Below, piece after piece: positions 41,706 through 49,187 of a stretch of DNA of 64,000 nucleotides. Numbering within the stretch: the first letter of the stretch is position 1; each line of letters begins with the position of its first letter. The DNA comes from DATBLE01 sp036555585. GTDB taxonomy: Bacteria; Actinomycetota; Thermoleophilia; Gaiellales; Gaiellaceae. Location: assembly GCA_036555585.1 (NCBI GenBank), contig DATBLE010000002.1:124001-188000 (forward strand), read 5' to 3'. A program made the translations under genes and the position numbers. The notes beneath the pieces were generated by a model. That model did no database searches and was not told where the DNA came from. It worked only from the letters and a program-made list of their open reading frames with translations.

Positions 41706-43550
41706 GTGCCGGTGAACCGTACCGCGCGCCGGAGCCTTCCAGCCCTGTGGCGGCGCCTGACGCTGTGGCCGAGGCTGGCGATCGGCGTGACGACCGGCTT
41801 CATCGTCCTCTTCGCCGGCTTCAGCATCCTCGGGATCCGCGCCGTCGACGCCAGCACGACCCGCATCCTGCACGAGCGGCTGGCGATCACCCAGGAGATG
41901 GCGGAGGACTTCGACAGCTTCCTCCACCACCGGCTTGCCGACCTCGCCGCCTACGACTCCCGGCCCGGCCGGCCCGGCGAGCGGCAACGCCTCCTCGCCG
42001 AGGTCTTCCACGCCGCCAACGGCGCATTCACGTCGGTCGTTCTCCTCGACCGAGACGGCCGCGTCGTCGCCTCGCTCGGCACGGGCACGAGGCTGCCGCC
42101 GGGCCGGTTCCGGCGGCGGACGATCTCCGCTCCGTTTCGCGACGCACGCGGGCGGCCCGTCGTCGCCCTGGCCGTGCCCGTACGCACCGGCGGCGCGATC
42201 GTCGGGCTCCTGAACCTCGCAGGCCCGGACGTCACCGACCGGCTCGACGCCGCCCGTCGCCTCGGCACGACCGGCCACGCCGAGCTCGTCGGCCCCGACG
42301 GGATCGCGCTCGCCTCGACCGAGCCGGGCGCCGCGCTCAGGCCCGGCGAGCACCTCGCCTTCTACCGGGAGATGCTGGCGTCCGGCCGGTCCGGGACCGC
42401 GAACGTCAGCGTCACACCGGGGAGCAGCGACCCGGCGGCGATGAGCCGCGAGCGTCACGTGATGGCGTTCGTCCATCTCACCGACGCGCCGTGGGCGGTC
42501 TCGCTCGGCGGCACCGACAGCGAGACGTACGCGCCCGCCCACCACCTGCGCAAGACGCTGATGCTCGCGGGGGGCGGCGCGCTCGCCGCCCTGTGGCTCC
42601 TCACCCTGCTCGGTGCCCGCCTTCTCGTCCGGCCGGTGCGCGACCTGACCCGCGCCGCCGAGCAGATGGCCTCGGGCGACCTCGAGCACACGGTGCGCGT
42701 CTCCGAAGGCGGCGAGATCGGCACGCTCGCGGAGAGCCTGGAGACCATGCGCGTCCAGCTGCGGGAGTCGCACGAGGAGCTCGAGCACAAGGTTGCGGAG
42801 CGGACCGCGGAGCTGAACGAGCGAAACCGGCAGCTCGCGGAGCTCGAAGCGCAGGAGCAGGTGCAGCGGATGCGGAACGAGCTCGTCTCGGCGGTCTCGC
42901 ACGAGCTGCGCACGCCGCTCGGCTTCATCAAGAGCTACGCGACGACACTGCTTCGGGAGGACACGCCCATCGACGATGCTACGCGCCGCCGGTTTCTCAG
43001 GATCATCGACGAGGAGACGGAGAAGCTCGAGCACATGATCGGGGAGCTCCTCGACGTCAGCAGGCTGCAAGCGGGCCGCCTGCCCATGGAGGTCGAACCG
43101 GTCGTCCTCGGCGACCTCGTCAGCCACGCCGCCGAGAAGGCGCGGCCGACGCTCGAGGCGGCGGGACACGAGCTCACGCTCGCGCTCCCCGACCGGGAGG
43201 TGAGCGTGATCGCCGACCCGATGAGGATCGAGCAGGTGCTCGACAACCTGCTCGAGAACGCCGCACGCTACGCGGAGCCGAGCTCGCCCGTCGAGCTGCG
43301 CCTCGCCACCGAGAACGGAAATGCCGTCGCGAGCGTCAGCAACCGCGGCGACGCGGTGCCGGCGGGCGAGATCGAGCAGATCTTCGAGCCGTTCTACCGC
43401 GGCGAGAATGCGAAGGAGCGCAGCATCCGCGGCGCAGGCCTCGGGCTCGCGATCTGCCGGGGGATCGTCGAGGCCCACGGCGGCCGAATCTGGTGCGAGA
43501 GCGGCGCCGACCACGTGACCGCATTCGTGCTGACACTGCCACTCGGATGA
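41706..43550 (+). CDS. Membrane sensor histidine kinase
   Basis: The 614-residue kinase has a membrane helix near 23-47, an extracytoplasmic sensing domain of about 240 residues with a dCache-like look (ASTTRILHERLAITQEMAEDFDSFLHHRLADLAAY, FTSVVLLDRDGRVVASL), a second helix near 283-305, a HAMP domain, a coiled coil (ESHEELEHKVAERTAELNERNRQLAELEAQEQ), the phospho-acceptor His399 in AVSHELRTPLG, and HATPase blocks (DNLLENAARYAE, GAGLGLAICRGIVEAHGG). The start is GTG at 41706; 41712 is possible. A hairpin follows the gene. Confidence 0.93.
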   Translation: MPVNRTARRSLPALWRRLTLWPRLAIGVTTGFIVLFAGFSILGIRAVDASTTRILHERLAITQEMAEDFDSFLHHRLADLAAYDSRPGRPGERQRLLAEVFHAANGAFTSVVLLDRDGRVVASLGTGTRLPPGRFRRRTISAPFRDARGRPVVALAVPVRTGGAIVGLLNLAGPDVTDRLDAARRLGTTGHAELVGPDGIALASTEPGAALRPGEHLAFYREMLASGRSGTANVSVTPGSSDPAAMSRERHVMAFVHLTDAPWAVSLGGTDSETYAPAHHLRKTLMLAGGGALAALWLLTLLGARLLVRPVRDLTRAAEQMASGDLEHTVRVSEGGEIGTLAESLETMRVQLRESHEELEHKVAERTAELNERNRQLAELEAQEQVQRMRNELVSAVSHELRTPLGFIKSYATTLLREDTPIDDATRRRFLRIIDEETEKLEHMIGELLDVSRLQAGRLPMEVEPVVLGDLVSHAAEKARPTLEAAGHELTLALPDREVSVIADPMRIEQVLDNLLENAARYAEPSSPVELRLATENGNAVASVSNRGDAVPAGEIEQIFEPFYRGENAKERSIRGAGLGLAICRGIVEAHGGRIWCESGADHVTAFVLTLPLG

Positions 43551-43608
43551 CGCCTGCCTGCCCATCGTCGCCGCCGCGCGACCATCGGGCGAGGGCGCAC
43601 TGGGGCAG

Positions 43609-43635
43609 CCGACTCTCGTCACGCTCGGGAGTCGG
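43609..43635 (+). terminator. Hairpin after the sensor kinase gene
   Basis: CCGACTC (43609-43615) pairs with GAGTCGG (43629-43635) across a 13-base loop, followed by ACTCTTGCTC. It lies in the convergent gap between the kinase and the esterase, so it could stop the plus-strand transcript. Confidence 0.45.
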
Positions 43636-43711
43636 ACTCTTGCTCAACCCCATGCCACGCCCCGTGAGCGAGTGGCAGGCCGCGGACACCGCCGCGAGCG
43701 ACTCCCGATGC

Positions 43712-44368
43712 TCAGCGTGCGAAGGCCCAGGCCACCATCAGCGGGAACTCTTCTCTCCAGAAGGCGTCGCCGTGCGACCCGACTCGCTCGGTCATGACAA
43801 CGTCCGCACCTGCTTCGCGCAGCGCGACGGCCCAGCGTTTCGCGTTCTCGAGAAAGAACGGCTCCAGCGTGCCGGCGACGAGGTACGCGCGCGGAAGCGA
43901 CGTCGGCATCACGGCAGCCGGTCGGTAGCCGCCGCCCGGCGACGCGCAGAACACCGCACCGTAGATGTCCGGGTGGCGAAGCGCCAGGGCGAGCGCGAGC
44001 TCTCCACTGGCGGACACACCGGACACCGCCGTGCGCTCGGCGGGCAGCGTAACTCCGAAACGTGACCTCACCCATTGGCGGACGTCTTCGACGAAGAACC
44101 TCTCGTGTGCCGCGAACCGTTCCGCGTCAAAGACCGGTGAGTACTCGTGGAGCCGCAGCATCTCGTCGTCCAGCCGGTTGGTGGCGACAATCATGGTCGG
44201 CGGTACGTTCGCGGCCTCGAGGATGCCGCCCCACTGCGAGATCAACTGGCCGTCACCGGCGAACACGACTGCCTCGGGCGGGACTCGCGGGACGTACGCC
44301 GTCACCTGCCGACCACCGTCATAGTCGAACGTCTCGGTGACGAGCTCTCCCGCGATGGACGACGACAT
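43712..44368 (-). CDS. Enterochelin-esterase-like alpha/beta hydrolase
   Basis: The 218-residue protein resembles esterase D/IroE enzymes: VVFAGDGQLISQWGGILEAANVPPTMIVATN, VEDVRQWVRSRFGVTLP, then the nucleophile elbow GVSASGELALALALRHPDIYGAVFCASPGG, and the catalytic histidine in RVGSHGDAFWREEFP. The elbow reads G-x-S-x-S rather than G-x-S-x-G. No signal peptide is seen. I chose the ATG at 44368; 18 more residues could precede it. Ester or lactone substrates are unknown. Confidence 0.8.
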   Translation of the reverse strand: MSSSIAGELVTETFDYDGGRQVTAYVPRVPPEAVVFAGDGQLISQWGGILEAANVPPTMIVATNRLDDEMLRLHEYSPVFDAERFAAHERFFVEDVRQWVRSRFGVTLPAERTAVSGVSASGELALALALRHPDIYGAVFCASPGGGYRPAAVMPTSLPRAYLVAGTLEPFFLENAKRWAVALREAGADVVMTERVGSHGDAFWREEFPLMVAWAFAR

Positions 44369-44544
44369 TGTCGTCAGTATCGCGGTCGCGGAGTTCCGAA
44401 GCTGAACGCGACGGCTGTCCAAGGCGCCGACTCCCGATGATGCCGATCACGACGATGCGCACGATTCTTCGAGTTCTGCTCGACAAAGGGCCTGGTGGTC
44501 GAGTGGTAGAGTGTGACTACTAGTGGGACTTGTCGGAGGCGGTC

Positions 44545-44790
44545 ATGGCACGGACGCACGTGGTCATGTCGGACGAGGTGCTCGAGGCGATCGACGAGGT
44601 CGCCGGTAAGCGCGGCCGGAGCCGCTTTCTCGAAGAGGCGGCGACCGAGAAGCTCGAGCGTCTCGCGCTCGAGGAGGCGATTCGCCGGACGGCGGGGATC
44701 GCCCGCGGTCGCGGCTACTCGCACTGGCGCGATCGCGACCGGAGGGCCGCCTGGGTCCGGGAGACACGGCGCACGGAGCCGCAGGGCTGA
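44545..44790 (+). CDS. vapB: Antitoxin VapB-like protein
   Basis: The 81-residue protein begins MARTHVVMSDEVLEAIDEVAGKRGRSRFLEEAATEKL, a ribbon-helix-helix pattern with RSRFLEEA typical of antitoxins, followed by a charged C-terminal tail (YSHWRDRDRRAAWVRETRRTE) that would wrap the toxin. GGAGG lies five bases before the ATG at 44545. It directly precedes the PIN-domain gene and overlaps it by four bases. Autoregulation by the complex is usual; ACTAGT in the upstream region could be part of an operator. Confidence 0.85.
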   Translation: MARTHVVMSDEVLEAIDEVAGKRGRSRFLEEAATEKLERLALEEAIRRTAGIARGRGYSHWRDRDRRAAWVRETRRTEPQG

Positions 44791-45179
44791 GCACCTTCCT
44801 GCTCGACACGACGGTGCTCGTTGCACATCTGCGCGGCGAGCCGGCGGCAACCAGCCTCCTGCTCGACCTCCTGGCCGACCGTCACGTGCTGGCGACGAGT
44901 TGCGTGAACGTCACCGAGGTGGAACGCGGAATCCGGCCGAAGGAGCGCAAGGCAGCCGAGACGCTCCTCTCCCGGCTGCGGTTCCTCGAGACGACGCGTG
45001 AAGCCGCGGTCAGGGCCGGTCGCTACCAGGCGACGTTCGAGCGACGAGGAGTGACGATCCACACAGCCGACGCGCTCGTCGCCGGCACCGCCAGAGCACA
45101 CGGGGCGGTCCTGCTCACGGACAACGTCCGAGACTTCCCCATGCGCGACATCAGGGTCGAGGCTCCCCCGGTGGGCTGA
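44787..45179 (+). CDS. vapC: PIN-domain ribonuclease toxin VapC, apparent CTG start
   Basis: The 130-residue frame begins STFLLDTTVLVAHLRGEP after a CTG at 44787. The four acidic PIN positions are visible: Asp in LLDTTV, Glu in NVTEVERG, Asp in HTADALVAGTA and Asp in LLTDNVRDFP. The first conventional start in this frame (GTG at 44814) would remove the first essential Asp. The CTG overlaps the antitoxin stop (CTGA) and has GGAG eight bases upstream, so a CTG start is the best reading. The toxin would cut RNA. Confidence 0.8.
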   Translation: MSTFLLDTTVLVAHLRGEPAATSLLLDLLADRHVLATSCVNVTEVERGIRPKERKAAETLLSRLRFLETTREAAVRAGRYQATFERRGVTIHTADALVAGTARAHGAVLLTDNVRDFPMRDIRVEAPPVG

Positions 45180-45456
45180 TCGCCGCAGAGGACAAGAGCG
45201 GGCACGAGCCGCCGCCAGCCGTTCGAGTAGCTCGAGACGATCTCGCAGGCGTTTCTCAGCCTCGGCATCAGCTGCGTGGGCGATGGGCAGCGGCGATGAT
45301 CCGTTGCTGTTCGCGGTGGATGGCGTCACCCATCGCGCCGACCCAGAACGTCTGCCCGTCGGTCCGGATCCGCGTGTGCTCATGGCCTTCGCAGGTCACG
45401 CACCGCCAGAGTCCGATGTCGAAGTTCGCGGCCCGTCCCGCCGCCACCAACTGCAT
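45180..45456 (-). pseudogene. Frameshifted gene remnant next to vapBC
   Basis: An ATG at 45456 opens a frame (FDIGLWRCVTCEGHEHTRIR, then VGAMGDAIHREQQRIIAAAH) that stops at 45268. Around 45285-45300 another frame continues the sense with HAADAEAEKRLRDRLELLERLAAARA, a good amphipathic helix. One base lost or gained would join them. The C-terminus is lost towards vapC. The ancestral function is unknown; the CxxC-x2-H region might bind zinc. Confidence 0.45.
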
Positions 45457-45800
45457 CGGGGTACCGCAGCAGATCGGTGGGATCAGAGCCGATCCTGCAC
45501 CCGGTCCCTCGTTCAGGTCCGACCTGTCGAGCCCCTTTCAGCGGTTTGCCTGAAACCAGACCGCGTCCTCTCTGCCACCGTGCCGCCGAAGACCGGTTGG
45601 CGGCGGGCCAGGCCCGCTCTCTTGACGCACCACCACTGTAACGATCCCCGGCCGCGGTTCGTAACCGAGCCGAGGCCGAGGCTAGACCGCGAGCGCACGG
45701 GCCACCTTCAGCCTGTCGTGCTCGACGAGCCACCGGATCGACTCGAGGATCGCGCCTTCGGGCTCGTATCTGGGCGTTCGCCACGAGCTAGCGAGACGAC
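45457..45800. other. Gene-free stretch between the remnant and the STAND gene
   Basis: No gene, tRNA or clear repeat was found in these 344 bases. On the minus strand an open fragment ending at 45682 (RYEPEGAILESIRWLVEHDRLK) looks protein-like but has no start codon and is under 40 codons, so it may be a degraded gene end. G+C is lower than in the flanking genes. Confidence 0.4.
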
Positions 45801-48800
45801 TCAGGACACGTCCGCGAGTTGCTTCGTCGCAACCGCGAGGAGTTCGTCCACCGATCCGCACAGCGCGCACCGGTACGCCCGGACGGTTCCGTCGCGGCTG
45901 GAGGTGAGGATGCGATGACCACCGGGGAAGAACGAGGCGCTCGTCAGCGGCTCGTCGTGGCCGCGAAGGTAGAGGAGCAGGCGTCCGCTCGCCACCTCCC
46001 AGAGCCCGGCTGTGGTCGGGCCGGCGGTGACCGCCCAGCGGGCGTCCGGGCTGAACGACGCCCCGAAGACCGGGCCGAAGTGGCCCTTGAGCTCCGCCGT
46101 CTCGGTGCCCGTCGCCGCGTCCCAGACCCGTGCCTGGTGGTCGCGGCTGGAGGCGACGACGAGCCTGCCGTCCCGGCTGAACTCGACGTCGGTGAGCTCG
46201 TCCTCGGCGCCGCGCAGCGCGCGGACGGCGGCGCCGGTCCGCACGTCCCAGATCCTGGCCACCCCGTCGGTGCCGACCGTCACGAGCAGCCGGCCGTCCG
46301 GGTCGAACGCGGCAGCGGTGAACGGTCCACCTTGCCGGAGCGTCCGGACCGGAGCGAGCGTCGTCGCGTCCCGGATCACGATCGCGCCGCCGGCATCGGG
46401 CGCCGCCAGCAGCCGGCCGTCGGAGCTGACCGCGAGTGGGCCGCCCGAGACGTGCTCGACCGAGCGGAGGAGGCGGCCGTCGCCGGCCCTCCAGACGCGG
46501 ACGGTGCGATCTGCGCCCGCCGTGAAGACGAGGCGCCCGTCGTGGCCGAACGCGGCACCGGTCACCGGGCCGGGGTGCACGAGCACATGGAGGAGCCGCC
46601 CGGCAGCGGTGAAGATTCGGGCGCGGCCGTCGTCCCCCGCAGTCAACACGAGCCCGCCCCCGGGCGCCGGAGTCGCGGTCCAGACCGGCCCTCTGGCCGC
46701 CGCGAACAGCCGGAGCTCGTCGGCGGTGCCGGGATCCCAGACGCGGGCGGTGCCGTCCGCGCTCGCCGTCGCCACCGTCCGCCCGTCCGGGCTGAACACG
46801 GCATCCGTGACGGCGTCGCCGTGGCCGCGAAGAACCGTCTCGAGACGGCCGGTCGCCGCCTCCCAGACGCGGGCGGTGCCGTCGTCGCTCGTCGTCACGA
46901 GGAACCGGCCGTCCGCGCTGAAGGCGGCGTGGCCGACGGCGTTCGTGTGTCCGAGATCGAGCGCGACCCGGGCTCCGGTGCGCACGTCCCACACCCGCGT
47001 CGCCCCGTCGGAGCTCGTCGTCACGACCAGCCGGCCCTTCGGCCCGAAGACGGCGTCGGTGACCGCGCCCTGCTGATCCGCGAGGAGGTGAAGGCGGCGG
47101 CCTGTGCTCACCTGCCAGACGGCCGCCGTGTGATCGATCCCGCCGGTGACGAGGAGCCTCCCCGACGGGTCGAACGAGGTAGTGGTCACACCCTTCGCGG
47201 GGAGCTCGCGGACGAGCCGGCCTGATGGAAGCGCGAAGAGTCGGGCCCGAAGCTCTTCGCCGCCCGCGTCGCTGCTGACCGTCACGAGCATGCGGCCGTC
47301 CGGGCTGATAGACCCGCCCAGCACCGGGCGGCCGTGTCGCACGACGAGAGAGCCGCCGTCGGCCGTCCACAGGCGCGCCGTGCCGTCTCTGCTCGTGGTC
47401 AGGATCAGCCGCCCGTCCCGGCTGAACGATCCGCTCGTGACCGGGCCCCCGTGACGGAACGTGTCGATCTGCTCACCGTCGGCGCGCCAGAGCCGTGCGG
47501 TGCCGTCCTCGCTCGACGTGAGGACCGTTCTTCCGTCCGGGCTGAAGACGGCGCCCGTGATCGGCCCGCTGTGCCGGAGGACCGCGACCGGTCCGCCGCC
47601 CCCCGTCCGCCAGACTCGCGCGGTCCCGTCGTCCCCTGCGGTGACGAGGAGCGACCCGTCCGGGCTGAACGAGACGGTCCGCACAGGCCCCTTGCTCGGG
47701 AGGATCGCCCGTTCCCGCGACTCGACGAGGGCCCTCCGGAGCAGATCCTCGCCCTCGCCTGTGCGGGCGCCGTGAACCGACTCGACGCCGAGCGCCAGGC
47801 TCTTCACGGGGTCGACCTGCAGCAGAGACACGCCCTGCGCCGCCAGCTCCCGGGCGTGCGAGACCCTGGCCTGCGAGCGGGCGTTGCTCCGCTGCGTCAG
47901 GGCGAAGACGGTCACGCCGGCCATCACCGCGAGCAGCAGCCCCGCCACCGCGAGCGCTGCCACGAGCCGCCGGTGTCTCCGGGAGGCCTCGCGCCGCTCG
48001 GCCTCGAGCTCGCGCTGGACGTCGTGCGAGCGCTTCCAGCCGAGGGCCGCCTCGGCGAGCACGTCGTGGTAGATCTCGTACCCCTCCTCGCCCGAGCCGT
48101 CAGCCACCGGTCGGAGGATCCGCTCGGTCGCGAGCCCCGCCAGCACGGGGGCGAGCGCCGGCTCGTCGACGTGCGCGTACTCCGCGAGGTCGCGCACCCG
48201 GTGGGCGATCTTCGTGCCCGACGGCGTGACCAGGTGGTCGAAGACCTGCGCGGCGATCTCCTGCTCGGCGGGCGAGAGCGCGTCCAGGGCGCCGCGAAGC
48301 TGGTCGTGGACGATCTGCTCGGCGCCGCCGAGCTCCCGGAGCGTCGCCGCGCGCAGCGTGCTCGAGCCGGCACCCCGCTCCGCCTGCCACAGCCGCTGCA
48401 TCACGAGCTGCAGGTACGGCGTCTCGATCCGGCCGTCCGGAACGGTGCCGGCGGCGGCGCCGCGTCCCGCCTCCGCGAAGTCGAGCCTGCCCGCGGTCAC
48501 GTCGTCGAGCACGAGGTCGACCAGCTCGGGCTCGATCGCAACCTCTTCCCCCGGCGGGGCCCGGCTGTTGACGGCCTCGATCGGCCCGAGGATCGCGGCG
48601 CGGCCTTCCTCGCGGTCTAGGTGCTCGAGCCGCAGGGTGTTCCCGAGCAGGTTCGGGATCCGGCCCTTGAAGGCGTCGAGCCTGGCGAGGCTGTCCTCCC
48701 GCAGGGCGAGCAGGAAGCCGACCCGCAGCCCCGGCCGGCGGAGCGCGTCGGCGAGCTCCTCGGCGAACGTTCCCGAGCCCGCCTCGCCGCGGTGGTAGAG

Positions 48801-49187
48801 GAAGTACTCGTCGACCTGGTCGAGCAGGACGTACGCCTCCCCGCCGGTCACGGCCGTGCACGCCTCGATCGTGTCCGCCAGCGACGGCGCCGGCTCGATC
48901 CCCGCCGTCTCCGCCAGGGCGCGCCGGAGCTCCGAGGCCGAGTCCCCTTGCCACGCGTCGAAGACGGCGACGACCGCCGGCTCCGGCCCCCGCCGTAAGC
49001 CGTGCGCGACCCCGGCGCGGAGGAGCGAGCTCTTGCCGACGCCGCTCTCGCCGTAGAGGACGGTCAGCCGGGCGGCCTGGAGGTTGGCGGCCACCACGTC
49101 GCGGTCGCGCCCACGGCCGAAGAAGAGCGACGCGTCGACGTCCGTGTCCTCGAAGCGGGCGAGCCCCTTGTAGGGGTCGGCGATCAT
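45801..49187 (-). CDS. Giant nSTAND ATPase with membrane helix and 15 WD40 repeats
   Basis: The 1128-residue protein begins PYKGLARFEDTDVDASLFFG, the usual start of nSTAND1 NTPases. Walker A is GESGVGKSS (46-54) and Walker B VLLDQVDE (120-127). Winged-helix-like regions follow to about 410. One membrane helix (VAALAVAGLLLAVMAGVTVFAL, about 418-439) separates the ATPase from a C-terminal half made of 15 WD40 units, each with FSPDGRLLVTxxDGTARVW, enough for two beta-propellers. STAND proteins are signal-gated switches. The ATG at 49187 overlaps the BTAD-SIR2 gene (ATGA), so the two act together. Membrane anchoring places the propellers and the ATPase on opposite sides or makes a tethered sensor. 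Confidence 0.88.
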   Translation of the reverse strand: MIADPYKGLARFEDTDVDASLFFGRGRDRDVVAANLQAARLTVLYGESGVGKSSLLRAGVAHGLRRGPEPAVVAVFDAWQGDSASELRRALAETAGIEPAPSLADTIEACTAVTGGEAYVLLDQVDEYFLYHRGEAGSGTFAEELADALRRPGLRVGFLLALREDSLARLDAFKGRIPNLLGNTLRLEHLDREEGRAAILGPIEAVNSRAPPGEEVAIEPELVDLVLDDVTAGRLDFAEAGRGAAAGTVPDGRIETPYLQLVMQRLWQAERGAGSSTLRAATLRELGGAEQIVHDQLRGALDALSPAEQEIAAQVFDHLVTPSGTKIAHRVRDLAEYAHVDEPALAPVLAGLATERILRPVADGSGEEGYEIYHDVLAEAALGWKRSHDVQRELEAERREASRRHRRLVAALAVAGLLLAVMAGVTVFALTQRSNARSQARVSHARELAAQGVSLLQVDPVKSLALGVESVHGARTGEGEDLLRRALVESRERAILPSKGPVRTVSFSPDGSLLVTAGDDGTARVWRTGGGGPVAVLRHSGPITGAVFSPDGRTVLTSSEDGTARLWRADGEQIDTFRHGGPVTSGSFSRDGRLILTTSRDGTARLWTADGGSLVVRHGRPVLGGSISPDGRMLVTVSSDAGGEELRARLFALPSGRLVRELPAKGVTTTSFDPSGRLLVTGGIDHTAAVWQVSTGRRLHLLADQQGAVTDAVFGPKGRLVVTTSSDGATRVWDVRTGARVALDLGHTNAVGHAAFSADGRFLVTTSDDGTARVWEAATGRLETVLRGHGDAVTDAVFSPDGRTVATASADGTARVWDPGTADELRLFAAARGPVWTATPAPGGGLVLTAGDDGRARIFTAAGRLLHVLVHPGPVTGAAFGHDGRLVFTAGADRTVRVWRAGDGRLLRSVEHVSGGPLAVSSDGRLLAAPDAGGAIVIRDATTLAPVRTLRQGGPFTAAAFDPDGRLLVTVGTDGVARIWDVRTGAAVRALRGAEDELTDVEFSRDGRLVVASSRDHQARVWDAATGTETAELKGHFGPVFGASFSPDARWAVTAGPTTAGLWEVASGRLLLYLRGHDEPLTSASFFPGGHRILTSSRDGTVRAYRCALCGSVDELLAVATKQLADVS

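Noticed and set aside
41670..41710. TAnnnT leaderless box for the two-component genes
   Set aside because: No such box occurs at the right distance from either start in the 29-base gap.
45682..45795. Short minus-strand protein-like fragment (ILESIRWLVEHDRLK)
   Set aside because: No start codon fits and the frame has fewer than 40 codons after the neighbouring gene; kept only as a note in the gene-free stretch.
45180..45800. tRNA or other structured RNA in the low-G+C gap
   Set aside because: I looked for acceptor and anticodon-type stems and found none; a covariance-model scan would be decisive.
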